A stretch of 64,000 nt of DNA from Equus caballus (lineage: Eukaryota; Chordata; Mammalia; Perissodactyla; Equidae): positions 12,011,001-12,075,000 of the forward strand of contig NC_091695.1 in the NCBI RefSeq assembly GCF_041296265.1, written 5' to 3'. The notes under the pieces are model-generated. The model was not told the DNA's origin. It made no database searches and saw only the letters and a list, made by a program, of their open reading frames with translations. The translations under genes and the position numbers were made by a program. Shown here piece by piece: positions 12,601 through 24,649 of this stretch (position 1 is the first letter of the stretch; each line of letters opens with the position of its first letter).

Positions 12601-14640
12601 GAGTAAAACAGCAATCTCAAATTCCATAAGTCTAAAGAAAAAAACAAAATGGATCGAAGGAGACACGATATAGTCAGCTAAAAGTAAACAACAGGCATCA
12701 AGGTATTCCATAGAAATATCCTATTTGATTCTGATATATTTACTCACCTAAGCTTTCCTGGAGCAGGTCCAAAGGGTTATTTTTAAATAACTTCCCAATC
12801 GCATCACCACAATCTATAACCCAAATTAGTTTAGTAAAGAAGTCTGCGAGTATATTTTTTGCACTTGTAAATGTATCCAGAGGTTATTAGACAGAAACAG
12901 CATACAAAAACAAGAAATACATAACAAACATGGTGTCTTTCTATGATTAGTTCCCATAAACCTGAGGAGGAAATGTGAAGGAGAAGCCCAGAGCACAGTT
13001 TTGCCACATTAGCTTAATATCAGACAGTCTAAAGACAGAAAGGAGAGACTAAGGCCACAGGGCGTGAGAGGAGGCAAACTCCTGGGTGCTTTATGCATTT
13101 TTACTGCTGGTTTACAGTTTCCTTGATTTCATTTTTAAATGCATGTGTTGGCCCAGAAAAGCAGGAGAACATAGACTGCCAGCAGTATCAAATTTTCCTT
13201 TTCTTATTCTCTGGAGCTACAGAGAACAGAGCTAGAATCAGGGTTGTCCAGGAGCCTTCTCATTTTGTCCAGGCAATATACAATATGAGGTTTCAAGATC
13301 AGAGCTACACAAAAGCTTTTATAGTACAAATCTTAGCCAACTTAACGTCTTTCTATGGAAAGCTGCTTACGTTTTTTCCGAAAACCCTTTGGAGTTTTCA
13401 AGTACTGATTATCTTCAAAAAACAATGATTTGAACAAACAAGAAATTCACGGAACTTCCATTTTAAAAGTTTTTTTCCTATTACTAGTCCTTAGTATTGA
13501 ACTGTCTCAAAACATACAACTAAAGTGCCATTCGATCAAACAAAGATTTATGGAGCATCACTTTGTGGAAGGGCCCCACACAAGGAAGTGCTGCGGACTG
13601 CAAGATGTCCTCTCTGCACGGCACTCGCTTCAGTGCTCCGCACACACCACAGGAAGGCATGACACGGCTTAGGTACATACTTGCAAGAATTTGGCCTCCA
13701 ACATCAAAGAACGGCTTCCAGCTTTTCCCATCCTGCAAATCTATTCCTTTCTAGTTGCATACAAATCCACATTTCAAAGCTGGCTCTCGTCTCTTTTTAA
13801 TTCTTGCTCATTAATATTATAGGAAATTTCTCTTTATTTCTCTGAAATAAAGTCTTTCAACTTAACAGAAACCAAATGATCACAGGAAGAAAAAAACCAA
13901 ATTAGAAGCATTAAACTGTCTCTCTCAAAGCTTCCCTCACTCCCTCATTAACATTGCTCAGAGAGAAAAACACCACTGTGATGCTCCTATCACAGACCAT
14001 TCATGGAGTTACTAACTGAGCCGGGACCAGACAGACTTCATCAACTGGGCACAGAGCCACTCACCATTACCCTTTGTTTAAAGTCTCAACTGCTGTTCAA
14101 CCCACATTATTGTGTTCCACTCAAGTCCATCAACTTTTTTTTTAAACAATCAGTGTGTTACTTAACAAACGTGTTACTTAACTAGAAATGAAGAAAGGAC
14201 TTAATCCAAATGCCTCACAAAAAATGCTTTAAAAATGACAGCTCACTTTAAGTTTCCTATCTGAAACAGCACTATTATTTTATTATCTGTCTTACATCTC
14301 TAAAAGAACTAGTTATAAGCAAATAATCATTAAAAACTTGTAAAAAACAAAATAAAACCTCAATCTTGATCTGGCAAAGCACCAGAGAAAAGCACTCTAC
14401 ACACCAAAAGCAACAATATAGGTGAATGTCTACACTATGGACAAAGGAGCCAAGAGCCCAAAGGAGCCAAGACCCCCACAGCCTAAGGCTGGGGGTGGGG
14501 AGGCTGTTAAGGGAAAAAGGGCAATCTTCCAAAGAGCCAGGATCCTCAGTCGACTACTGTAAAATTCAAATGAATTTTAGGCGGAGCTCTGTACTCTGTG
14601 TCTTTTTCAAAGCCCTCCTGGTTGTAATTAAGAGAAATCT
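12601..14640. other. Intronic sequence, nothing clear
   Basis: AT-rich intron with several short open frames (for example around 13093-13430) that show no family features. No RNA gene or clear repeat seen. Confidence 0.4.
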
Positions 14641-15340
14641 CCTTCAAACTAGCTTAAGCAAAAAACGGAATTAATTGAAAGGATACTGGAGTATCTCAGG
14701 AAACCCAAAGGCAGAAAGTACAACAGGGGGATCGGCCCGGTGGCCGAGTGGTCAGGTTTGCACGCTCTGCTTCAGTGGCCCAGAGTTTCACCAATTCGAA
14801 TGCTGGGCGCAGACATGGCACCGCTCATCAAACCACGCTGAGGTGGCATCCCACATGCCACAGCTGGAAGGACCCACAACTAAAAAATGCACAACTATGT
14901 ACTGGGGGCTTTGGGAGAAAATAAAAAAATAAAGTCTTTAAAAAAAAAGGACAACAGGGCCACACCTGGAAAGCCTTTATGCACCCAGGCTGCTCTTCTG
15001 CAGGTGGATGTCCACCTCTCTCTCCAGAGCTGCACTTTTCATCTATGCTTCCTTCTGGATGAATCTACTCAATTCTCCCTCCCTGCAGACTAGGCCTTTG
15101 CTGCTTCCACATGCATGAGCCTGAACTTGGCTGCGCCACAGCATCTGAGTTTATATGTTTTAAGTTCTCTGAATTCAGATACACTGTTTGTTCCCTAAAG
15201 ACGCGATTCTCAGTTCCAATCTCCAATTCCGAGAAGAAACTGATTTGCCCAGCTTGGGTTAGTGTCCAATCCCGGATCAATAAACTGTTACAAGAAAGAT
15301 AAGTCACGGAGTATAATTAGGGTAGGGACTGTGTCTGACT
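14641..15340 (+). repeat. Old unclassified dispersed repeat, split by an ERE
   Basis: The words CTAGCTTAAGCAAAAAACGG before the ERE and TTTGCCCAGCTTGGGTTAG after it resemble a medium-frequency old mammalian repeat, interrupted at 14729. I cannot name the family with confidence. Confidence 0.35.
14729..14948 (+). mobile_element. ERE2/3-type SINE with target duplication
   Basis: Head GGATCGGCCCGGTGGCCGAG, body CCACATGCCACAGCTGGAAG and tail GGGGGCTTTGGGAGAAAATA. It is flanked by near-identical TACAACAGGG (left) and GACAACAGGG (right). Confidence 0.92.
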
Positions 15341-15361
15341 CCTCAAAAAGCTTAAAATCTT

Positions 15362-15609
15362 GGGGCAGGCCGGTGGCACAGCAGTTAAGTGCCCACATTC
15401 CACTTCGGTGGCCTGGGATTCGCCAGTTCAGATCCCGGGTGCGGACATGGCACCACTTGGCAAATCATGCTGTGGTAGGCATCCCACATATAAAGTAGAG
15501 GAAGATGGGCACAGATGTGAGCTCAGGGCCAGTCTTCCTCAGCAAAAAGAGGAGGATTGGCAGCAGTTAGCTCAGGGCTAATCTTCCTCAAAAAAAAAAA
15601 AAAAAAAAA
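15362..15609 (+). mobile_element. ERE1-type SINE
   Basis: Head GGGGCAGGCCGGTGGCACAG, box-B-like GTTCAGATCCCGG, then CACATATAAAGTAGAGGAAG and two GAGGAtt/AATCTTCCTC tail units ending in poly(A). Confidence 0.93.
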
Positions 15610-18019
15610 CAAACTTGCTGAAATGAAAAATACGTATCATCAATAAAATACTAAATAATATCCTATGATAAAGTACTGGAATGAACAAGAAAAGCTTCAT
15701 GATGAAGGTCAGCTGTGCACTATATGACAAACAGAAACTGAACCACGAGCTGGGAAGGGCTGAAGAACACAAAAGTGAAGCCTGCTCCTCCTGCTCTAGC
15801 CATCTAAGAAATATGGACTGAAGGAATAAATAATCGTTTACCACCTAAACAGCTTCCAGCGAGATATCCTTGTTGAAAGCCTGCTGTAAGGTTTAAAATG
15901 ACTATGACCCCAAAGCAGTACTGCTTCAACGTACAGTAATAACGAGCTAGCTGATGAATCTCAGTTATACATGTGCAAGTTGCTTGTCACCACCACCCTG
16001 ACTTCCTTTCACTCCCTGGACCCCCTAAGACTCTCACTCAGACAGCAGGCAGCCAACAGGATGGCACCAGTGTTGCTCACTGGTAGTATCCCACCCAACC
16101 TGGCAAGGTAAGTTAGCAGCATCATGCAGACAGAATACATGCAGGAGAGAAAGAAACACTAGCCAAGCTATGTGACGGTAGTGTGAGGGGAGGGGATCAG
16201 GGCAGAAAAGACGACTGTTTCCCACACACAAAAGCTACAAGCACAAAGAAACTGAGAAGAGCCTACAGTAAATTATCTGTACAGAACAGAAAGCAGCAAA
16301 AACTTAACAGATGTCCAAATAATTGCGTTAAAAAAGATAGTCTACTCACAATAGACTATTAGTTACCCAACATTATCACCAAAATATCACACATTCCCAC
16401 AGACTCTGCAAGAGTTTGCTTCAATCTCACAGGAAACAAAAAGGTAAAAGAACAATGAGAAAGTGGTGACAGACTCTAATTTAACGATTCTTTTGCTGAA
16501 GAGTAGCAATGTTATGTAAATGAAAACTACTGACCTTTCAAAATTAAAAGCATAGCACTATAAAATTAAACAGCTTTGGAACCAAAAGACTTCATTTTGC
16601 ATAATCCCCAAACTAAAGACATCTCCTAACTCGAAAATAAAGTTTTAAGGGAGTTTCAACATGGCGAAAAAGTGATATTCAGCTTCATCTTGTCAAAGCT
16701 GAACACTGCTGTAAAAAGAAGAGTTGGCCGTCCATGCAGGTCAGAAAGTTAGCGGACAGTTCTTTCTAAAGCCACACTCTGCACCTACGAACAGATCCCA
16801 AAAGGCATATTAAAATCAACTAAGTGAGACCCATCAGATGGCACCGCAGCTCTAAACTCAGAACCACTATTCCTCTCTCTGTTTGCTGCCATACTTTCTA
16901 AGTGAGGAAGAGAAACATCACAGTATTACAATCCAAAAGCTGTTCTGAAAGTGAGTCCGTTTCTTGTAAAGTGGGGGAAAGGTCAGCTGATTGAGGGTCA
17001 CATCAGAACTGCACAAAGCTCTAAGAGTTAAAAAGCTTTAAATCATTCAAGATGATGAAATACATTATACTCAGTCTCCTCTAACTAACCTTTCTTATCC
17101 CTTGAGGAAAAAAGCCTAACTTTAATGTAACTTTTCATATTCACGAAATTCATGTTCTCTGTATAAAAATTTAAAAACAATGGTAAGTATGAAGAACAAA
17201 AAACCACTCATGTCCCAATGCCCAGAGAAAATGTTGGTATTTATCCTTCTAGCCTATGAGATAAAGTTTTTAGGAGAATTAAAGATTTCCTTAGCAGAAA
17301 GAATATGGTAAGTCAATATGGAGGTTTATGATGGATACAAAATATTCCTTAAAAATTTTCCAGGTCTAGAACTCAAAGAACTTTAAAATAAACAACTATA
17401 TGCCCATGGCCTCCATAGAATAGCGGAGGTTAAAAAATAACTATAGAACAGTTCTCATTAATTCTGTAAGGAAACCCCTACTTTAAGGAGATTCTAACAG
17501 TCAATTTCATGACAAAGGCAAAGTTACAATTACAAAGATCTCATCAAGAAAACCGTCTTTAACAAATTACAAAGCTCAGATAAGGATTCTTGATACAAAA
17601 CAGTTTATAAAGCAAATAGTTAAATCTAACTCATTCAGCTACATTATAACTCTAAATATTAGAGCCCTCCCTCCCCTCCCTCCACTCCTATTACAAATCC
17701 AATAACATACTAATCTGCATTTTTCAGTTTTCTAGGAATGTAAAAGACTCCAAACAACAGACTCTCACGTGAAGCAAAGACAGTGAAGATGAGTCTAGGA
17801 AACCATATTACCCAAGCATTCCAGAGGAAACAACGAGCTCAAAAGTTCTATGGGGAAGAATGCCCTGCGTAGCAAAACATTACAGATGCCCAAATTGGAC
17901 TTTAGGACACCATCTCATACCTTAAGCATGAGCATACAACAGAAAAAGGAAAATGCAAAACAAAATACACCCCAAAGGGGAAATGAAAGGAACATTGACT
18001 GAGTAGTCACTGCCTGTCT
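15610..18019. other. Intronic sequence, nothing clear
   Basis: AT-rich, no coding exon, RNA gene or young repeat recognised. A poly-purine/pyrimidine patch CCCTCCCTCCCCTCCCTCC sits at about 17662-17681. Confidence 0.4.
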
Positions 18020-18320
18020 AGGTACCGCACTGCTAGGCATTTTAACTGTGTCATTTTATTTGGCTTAACTGCATTACTGATCCATGAGTTAAGTAATACT
18101 TAACTTGCCCATTTTTACAGATGAAAAAAGGAAATAGCATTATCAACACTGTACCAGGCACTGTTCAGTGCCTAGCATAAGTTATCTCAATTAATTCTCA
18201 AATTACCATTCCATGTTGGTATCTCCATTTTAAAGATCAGAAAACAGACCCAGAAATGTTTAGGTCACTTAGTGATGGTCCCAAATTTTAAGCTCATTAG
18301 CCAGAGCTGTCACACCTATT
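18020..18320 (-). mobile_element. Two adjacent MIR SINE fragments, minus orientation
   Basis: Minus-strand MIR core appears twice: CCCATTTTTACAGATGAAAAAAGG near 18107, then GTATCTCCATTTTAAAGATC with GTTTAGGTCACTTAGTGATGG near 18220-18280. The second begins with its own CAGGCACTGTTCAGTGCC. Confidence 0.7.
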
Positions 18321-18812
18321 CCTTCCAAGCTATGCTTATAAACGCCATTCAAGTCAGATCCTTCTTTCAAATCACAAGTTTCCATTTTAAGGACTCAAAA
18401 ACCAAGGAATTAACTGTCAACTGTAGGAAGACTAATTCTCCTGGTTTTGCTAAAAATTTCTTGTTTGTATTTTACTTGCCCTTTGACCATTTCATCATGC
18501 CACAGTACCTCTAAGGAAGGAGTGCGCAGGTAAATACACAATTATATTAATAGCAATCAACTCTGACATTTGTTAGAAATTCCACTCAAAAAGGCTACAT
18601 AGAAAGTCAATTTCTGGTTCAAACTATATTTCTGAAATACTTCAACTTCCATGATACATTCTATTTCTATTATCAAAAATAATCAAGAATCAAGGAATAG
18701 TTCTGAACAAAAGAATGGTTCATGTTTTTTGGAAAAAAAGGTATATATCTCTCCTCCCTGACACTAACATAAAGTCCCACGTGTTAAGGACTGTGAGGGC
18801 TGTAATACCTCT

Positions 18813-19120
18813 TTGGGACAACAGGGTTGGCTGAATAAAACTTCCAGTTCATCCCATGCCCCAAGGATTAATACCAAATGCCCTTTATTACTAGAGAGAA
18901 GGAAAATGGAGTGGGAGACTATGTCCAAAAAGGAAGAAGAGGAAAACGAGACAATCAAGCAGATCAAAAGCAGTTATGAACCTCCAAAAAAGGGAGCAGC
19001 AGCTCCTCTTAAGAAGAAAGCCTTTCATGCATGAGAATAATCTGAATAGCTTTGTTCATACTGAAACAAACTGGGAGGCCTATGATTACCTTCGAAATGC
19101 TCTTACCCTGAAAGTATCAT
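18813..19120 (+). other. Unrecognised protein-like stretch, possibly a decayed retrocopy
   Basis: An open frame at 18813-19034 encodes 73 aa with a Lys/Glu-rich segment (MSKKEEEENETIKQIKSSY) followed by EPPKKGAAAPLKKKAF. It then stops, while another frame stays open and protein-like to about 19135 (NNLNSFVHTETNWEAYDYL). The composition is unlike the AT-rich intron around it and does not match any repeat I know. It could be a frame-damaged processed pseudogene of a host gene, or chance. No intron-exon boundaries or poly(A) tail prove either. Confidence 0.2.
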
Positions 19121-19599
19121 TTATTCTAACCAGGCCATGAAATACCAGGTTTATAAACTTCTCTCTACACAATATGGAATACCTGGAGATCAGTCTACCT
19201 TCTCTAACAAAAACCACTCATATATTATAGTCAGTTATAAAGCAAAGCGGAAATTTGCCTATTCTCATTCTCCTCATGTGACACTTTTTCCATATACAAA
19301 CCATGTTTTGAAAATGCTGTACCTTCAAAGATTGGAAAATATAATCAGATTAGAAATTAGAAACGATGCTATTAACTGTTATTTGGATTACTGCTATACA
19401 CTTTTATGCCCACTGATATGTTGGAATTTTCAAGAGATTTGAGCATATCAGCGGACATACCTCTGTGATTGGCAATCCACATGAAAAGCATGAATTCTAA
19501 TCAATTCAACATCCTTTGTGGAGTTCCAAGAAAGGGCAAGATATCAAGATGAAAAAGACATCCCTGGCCTCAAAAAAACAGAGGAATTCCGCCTCAAAA

Positions 19600-19922
19600 A
19601 GGAATGAAATCCTGATATATCCAACAACATGGATGAATCTTGAAAACATCATGCTAAGTGAAAGAAGACAGACACAAAAGGGCAAATATTGCATGATTCC
19701 AGTTATATCAACTATCCAGAATAGGCAAAATCACAGAGACAGAAAGTAGACTAGAGGTTATTAGTGGCTGAGAGGAGGGAGAATGGGGAGCTATTGCTTA
19801 ATGGTTCGAGTTTCTGTTTCAGGTGAAGAAAACATTATGGAAATAAATAGTGGTGATGATTGCACAACACTGTGAATGTACTTAATAGTCAATGAATTAT
19901 ACTCTTAAAAATGGTTAAAATG
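19600..19922 (+). mobile_element. L1 LINE 3' end fragment
   Basis: Typical L1M 3' sequence: CAACATGGATGAATCTTGAA, CATGCTAAGTGAAAGAAG, GTGGTGATGATTGCACAACA and ATTATACTCTTAAAAATGG. Confidence 0.85.
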
Positions 19923-21075
19923 ACCTAAACCTAAAACTATAAAACTCCTAGAAGAAAACATAGGGCATAAGCTTCATGGCACTGGACTTGGCAGTGATTT
20001 CTTGGATAAGACACCAAAAGCACAAACAATGAAAGCAAAAACAGACAAACAGGACTACACCAAACTTGAAAACTTCTGTGTTATCAAAGGACACAATCAA
20101 CAGAGTGAAAAGGCAAGGGAGAAAGTATCTCCAAATCATATATCTGATAAAGGCTTAACATTGAGAATATATAAAGAACTATATAACTCAACAAAAAAGT
20201 CTAATAAACTGATTTAAAAAATGGGCAAAGGACTCGAATAGACATTTCTGCAAATATAATATACAAATGGCCAAGCATATGAAAAGAGGTTCAACATCAT
20301 TAATCAGAGAAATGCACATCAAAATCACAATGAGATAGCACCTCACACCCATTAGGATAGCTACTATTTAAATTGGAGGAAAAAAAAAGAAAATAACGAA
20401 TGTTGGTGAGGATGTGGAGACTGGAACTCTTGAGCACTATTGGTGGGTCTGTAAACTGGTATAACCACTACGGAAAACAGTATGGAGGTTTCTCAAAAAA
20501 TTAAAACGAGAACTACCATATAATCCAGCAATCCCATTTCTGTGTGTTATGGAAAAGAACTGAAAGAAGGTTCTCAAAGAGATATCTGCACACCCATGTT
20601 CATAGCAGCACTAATCACAATGGCCAAAAGGTAGAAACAACTCATGTCCGTCAACAGATGAACGGATAAACAAAACGTGGTAGACACACACAACAGAATA
20701 TAACTCCGCCTTTAAAAACAGGAAATCCAGTCACATGCTACAACATGGATGAACCTTAAAGATATTATGGTAAGTGAAATAAGCCAGTCACAAAAAGCCA
20801 AATACTGTCTAACTCCACTTATATGAGGTATCTGAAAGTAGCCAAATTCACAGAAACAGAAGGCAGAATGGTGGTTACCAGAAGCTAGGATGGGGAGAAA
20901 AGAGGAGTTGTTGAATGTATAAAGTTTCAGATTTGCAAGATGAAAAAGTTCTGGAGATCTGTTTCCCAATAATGGGAATGCACTTAATGCTACAGAACTG
21001 CACACCCCAAAAATAGTTAAGATGGTAAACTTTATGTTGTGTTTTCACCACGTTAAAAAAATGTAAATATTAAAA
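19923..21075 (+). mobile_element. L1 LINE fragment, ORF2 C-terminus plus 3'UTR
   Basis: The left part encodes L1 ORF2-like residues (LENFCVIKGHNQQ, ISDKGLTLRIYKELYNS). It continues with GGCAAAGGACTCGAATAGAC, CACAATGAGATAGCACCTC and GGTGAGGATGTGGAGACTGG to a typical 3' end near 21060. Frames are interrupted, so this is an inactive 5'-truncated copy. Confidence 0.9.
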
Positions 21076-21686
21076 AATTGGTTAAAATGGCAAATTTTCT
21101 AACATATATTTAACAATTTTTTAAATTAATAACCTAATACACCAAAAACCAATGACTAGTATAGCATGTGAATTAATCTCAATGAAGCTGTTAAAGAAAA
21201 AAAAAAGGCAGAGGAAACAGCTTAACAAATCCTATCATTCACAGGTTCAAAGAAAACAGAGCAATTTGCTGGAAGTACCCAAAGCCTTGAGCAGAGGAGT
21301 CTAGGCTCCTACTTCCTCCAACTTCTTCACCCTGGCCTTCAGGTGACAGCTCTTCTCTTTCCCTTTCCAAGGCCCCACCACCTTCTAACCTCCCACTTCC
21401 TTATTACGTCCAGCCTCACAGGAAAATTAAGTTAAAGAAGCTGCAGTGGTAGTCACAGGAAGGGACATGGAATTCAGGACTCACGCTCTACATTTAGTAG
21501 CAGAGCCCAAACCTCTTTTAAAGAAAATACCACAGTAGACACACAATAAACATTAGATCTCTGCCCTTTCTTTCCTCCTCTTCTTGCAGCCCAGCATAAA
21601 TTTAAAAGGGCAACTTCTCTGCTCCCGTGCTTGGATATCCACTGGCCTACTTCATATGTGCTGGAGCTATTAAAAATATGGCACCA

Positions 21687-21921
21687 GGGCCGGCCGGTGG
21701 CGCAGCACGTGTTCTGCTTCTCGGTGGCCCGGGGTTTGCCAGTTAGGACCCCAGGTGCGGACATGCCACTGCTTGGCAAAAGCCATGCTGTGGTAGGCGT
21801 CCTATATATAAAGTAGAGGAAGATGGGGATGGATGTCAGTTCAGGGCCAGTCTTCCTCAGCAAAAGAGGAAGATTGGCAATAGTTAACTCAGGGCTAATC
21901 TTCCTCAAAAAAAAATAAAAG
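21687..21921 (+). mobile_element. ERE1-type SINE with target duplication
   Basis: Head GGGCCGGCCGGTGGCGCAG with CpGs retained and full tail TTAACTCAGGGCTAATCTTCC. Flanked by ATATGGCACCA at 21676-21686 and ATACGGCACCA at 21922-21932. Confidence 0.95.
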
Positions 21922-21949
21922 ATACGGCACCATTTAAAACGTGGTCTTT

Positions 21950-22150
21950 AAACTGTGCCTACTATATATCATTAAATCTTAAAAACATAACAAAATAATA
22001 AACATTTCTGTAGCATATAAAAAGGATGATAAAGATCAAAGATTAACAATCACCTCTGAGTGGTGGGACTGAGGGTGAGTTTCCTCCTTTCTGGTTTATC
22101 TGTATTTTTTATAATGAATCTGTAACTTCTGTAACAAGAAAAATAAGTGG
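21950..22150 (+). mobile_element. L1M LINE 3' end remnant
   Basis: Words such as ATCACCTCTGAGTGGTGGG followed by TGTATTTTTTATAATGAATC match the 3' end of old L1 families. Confidence 0.55.
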
Positions 22151-22244
22151 AAATCTTTAGGAAAATAAACATCCTTCTGGCTCCAGATTTCACTGTCTGC
22201 CTCCTCTACCACCAGCATTGTCACAAGTTACTACACTGAAGCTG

Positions 22245-22415
22245 AATTAGCACCATGTAAGACAGACACTACTCCCTCCATTTCGCAGGTGAGAACGAAC
22301 TGAGGCTCAGAACGGCTGAGTGACTCGGGCCACCGTAGTATAGCTAGTAACCGACAGAGCAAGGATTACAATCCAGGCCTTTGAACGTCAAGCCTAGGGC
22401 TCTTTCCATTTCCTC
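22245..22415 (-). mobile_element. MIR SINE, minus orientation
   Basis: Reads CTGAGGCTCAGAACGGCTGA, TATAGCTAGTAACCGACAG and GGATTACAATCCAGGCCT, the reverse MIR core. Confidence 0.8.
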
Positions 22416-22479
22416 ACCCCTTAAAGGGCACTTTGCAATAGAGTTCATAGAATTGTTAAAAAAAAAAAAAAAAAAGTCT

Positions 22480-22580
22480 GTTTTGAGACTGCTTTAGGAG
22501 CACTTGGTATGTACCCTTGGGCAAGTAAGTCACTTAACCTCTGGGGGCCCTCAGTTTTCCTCACCAGAAAAGGGGCTGGA
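22480..22580 (+). mobile_element. MIR SINE fragment
   Basis: CCCTTGGGCAAGTAAGTCAC, TTAACCTCTGGGGGCCCTC and AGTTTTCCTCACCAG match the MIR middle. Confidence 0.7.
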
Positions 22581-23559
22581 AAAGATAAGTCTATCTCCAA
22601 CAGCCCCGCCTGCTAATGGGTTTTAAGTCTAGATACTGTCGTAGGAGCAGAAAGCCCCATGGGCAAGAATGAATGGTTGGAGAGAAGTTGAGACCGATGC
22701 TCTGGGCCAAGCGCCATTCTTAATGGAAACAGGTGGTGGACAGTGGAGAGGAAAGAACCACTGGGGGAACCATAAACCCTGGTTAAAGCAACAGCTGAAA
22801 GCTCCAGCTTTGCTTTACCAACAGCAATGCTTCAGTCCTGGCTAACTCAGGAGCAGAAACCACACACCGTAAGTAAAGCCAGGAGAACATAAAACCCGGC
22901 ATGGGGTGGGGGGGGGGGGGGGAGCTCTAGCAAGACTTGATGCACGCCGTGGTAACGCCACGATCTTCCAAGGGGACACATTAATGTTAAAACAGAAAGA
23001 ACCCTGGGTGATTCTAAGTGGAGACGCCTTCTCCCTCACAAAAGATTTAAGGAGAAACAAACTTGCATAGCACTCGGAGGGATGCCACACTGGTGGAAAA
23101 AGAGCCCACCCGACACTTGAGGAAAAGGGCAAAGAATGCAGTGAAAGCCGCTCCAATCCAGAGAATCAAAGGCGGCGAAAAGACCTTTAAAAGGTGAAGC
23201 TCCTATAAAGGACTCATCGGGTATCTGTAACCTCTTTACGCTGCAGACACTATGAAGCAGTCTCGCTACTTAAAACTGTTGGACAGCCTTTCTACTCCAG
23301 GGTAGTAACAGCACAGGATTAACTCCGCTGATGAGAAAAAAGATTCCATTTTGCTTAAACAGGCTCCGACCTAAATCTCACCACCTTCCCCTCAACTATG
23401 GGGATGAGCCTAAACCAACGAGAAGCTCCTTGGAGCCTGTGCAATCATCTCAGAGAATTAAAACAACATCCTGTCCCAAGGACCACAACCGAGAAACCAC
23501 CGGCTTTCAAGGCAAAGCCAGGTCCCCTGCGAAGAGAGCTCGTCAATGTGCTCTCGGGG
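22581..23559. other. CELF1 intron 1, 5' part, no repeats recognised
   Basis: GC content climbs towards the CpG island. A G tract lies at 22908-22922. No gene or RNA is seen. Confidence 0.45.
22903..22922 (+). repeat. Poly(G) tract
   Basis: Four G, one T, then fifteen G. Capable of quadruplex formation and prone to length error in sequencing. Confidence 0.9.
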
Positions 23560-24146
23560 CGAGTTTCCAGCCCAGCTACTAGGCCACGACTGGGTGAGCA
23601 CCTGATGCGGGGGGAGGGCGAGCCAAGGCCAGAGCGGATCTGGGGCGAGGGACTGGGGGCTCTCGAGGCTCCCGCGGGGAAGCGCTGCCCTCCAGAAGCG
23701 GGGGTCCTGGGCGCCCCCCGGGGTGGGCGCTGGAAACACGTGGGGCGATAGGAGCAGGGAAGGGGTGTCCGGGGAGGGCAGGCTGGGTCTGGCACGGAGC
23801 TACCCCGGGGCAGGAAACGAAGCCCTCTGAGCCCGGAGACAGAAGGCAAAGGGCGCGGGCAGAGGGGGCAAGGCCACGCGGAGGGCGGGTCTCCCCGGGC
23901 GCGGGGGCACGCGCCGGGCGAGCGCGGCGGGACCCGGAGAGCGGGGGACCCCGACACGAGGGAGGAGGTCGCGGAGCTGCCCCGGGGGCGCGGGGAATGG
24001 GGAGCGGCCGCGCCCGGAGGGCCCTGTGACCCGCGGCCGCCCGGACCGGACCCGCCCCGCGGCGCCTCCCTCCTGCCTCCCTTCCCTCCCTCGCTCCCGC
24101 CCGCCCGTCCGCCCGCGGCCCGTTATCCCGCGGCCGCCGCACTCAC

Positions 24147-24310
24147 CAGCGGCTGCACCTGAGCCCGCCGCTGCCTCAGCTGCTGCCTGCGCCTCCGCAG
24201 CCGCCGCCGCCGCCGCCTCGCTGCTGAGGCCGAGTCCCGGGGGAGCCTCCGCGTCCCACCGCCGCCGCCGCCGCTGCCGCCAGAGCAGAACACCCCAAAA
24301 TGGCGGCACT
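24147..24310 (-). other. CELF1: CELF1 non-coding first exon (inferred)
   Basis: On the minus strand a perfect splice donor (CCGCTG then GTGAGT) ends an exon at 24147, inside a GC-rich, GGC-triplet-rich segment. About 160 bp upstream on that strand is an ETS/YY1-type core promoter (24297-24315), so the exon probably starts near 24300-24310. Gene order and the roughly 12-kb distance to PTPMT1 match the main human CELF1 5'UTR exon. CELF1 encodes an RNA-binding splicing and mRNA-decay regulator whose coding exons would lie beyond the left edge of the window. The exon 5' end is estimated, not seen directly. Confidence 0.75.
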
Positions 24311-24315
24311 TCCGG
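24297..24315. promoter_or_regulatory. YY1-type and ETS-type motifs at CELF1 start
   Basis: The sequence AAAATGGCGGC (24297-24307) matches the YY1 consensus and abuts CACTTCCGG, the complement of the ETS/GABP site CCGGAAGTG. This pairing is typical of TATA-less housekeeping promoters and marks the likely minus-strand start region of CELF1. Binding is inferred from motif only. Confidence 0.65.
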
Positions 24316-24649
24316 CACCTACCACCGGCGGGGAGGGCCGAGGAGGAGGGGGAGGTGGCGAGGGGGAACGTACCACCGCGGGGCCGCCCGCAGCGCCGAG
24401 TGGAGCGGAGCGCCGCGCAGGGGCGGGCGGAGCGCGCGGCGCTGCAGCGCCCCCTCGGGCTGGGGAGTGGAGAAGCAGCCGCGCCGAAGCCCCCGGGGCG
24501 GCGGGCGGAACCCTCAGCCCAGGGAGCGGCAGGGACGCCTCTCTTTGTCTCGGCGCTCCACTGGAGGGAAGGGTGGGAAGACCTCAGTCTGCAAATCTGA
24601 AGTTCTGGGCCCTGCGGAGCGCAGCCACGGGAGTTCTGAATGACCTCGT

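Larger units (their letters stand above)
1..24146 (-). other. CELF1: CELF1 first intron (inferred), no coding exons seen
   Basis: Everything left of the CELF1 first-exon donor is AT-rich intron-like DNA. I searched for RRM-coding segments and the CELF1 N-terminus (MNGTLDHPDQ) and found none. The content is EREs, MIR, L2 and L1 fragments, one DNA transposon, and unique sequence with no readable gene. Open frames here are short and repeat-derived, except one odd stretch near 18.8-19.1 kb. Assignment as intron rests on synteny and the exon 1 donor, not on a visible downstream exon. Confidence 0.7.
23560..24640. promoter_or_regulatory. CELF1: CpG island, CELF1 promoter
   Basis: Dense CpG dinucleotides and high GC across about 1.1 kb, ending sharply where L2 sequence starts near 24650. 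The island contains GCC-triplet runs, GGGCGG boxes, and the ETS/YY1 core at 24297-24315. It is centred on the inferred CELF1 first exon and spreads into the start of intron 1. Confidence 0.88.

Noticed and set aside
20002-20217. 71-codon frame at 20 kb as a gene
   Set aside because: It is the decayed C-terminus of L1 ORF2.
21474-21908. 144-codon minus-strand frame
   Set aside because: Its start ([20 protein letters not shown]) is the translation of an ERE tail; similar peptides recur at other EREs here.
23445-24643. Several long open frames on both strands in the CELF1 CpG island
   Set aside because: Low-complexity Pro/Arg/Ala/Gly translations typical of GC-rich promoter DNA, with no homology and overlapping a non-coding exon.
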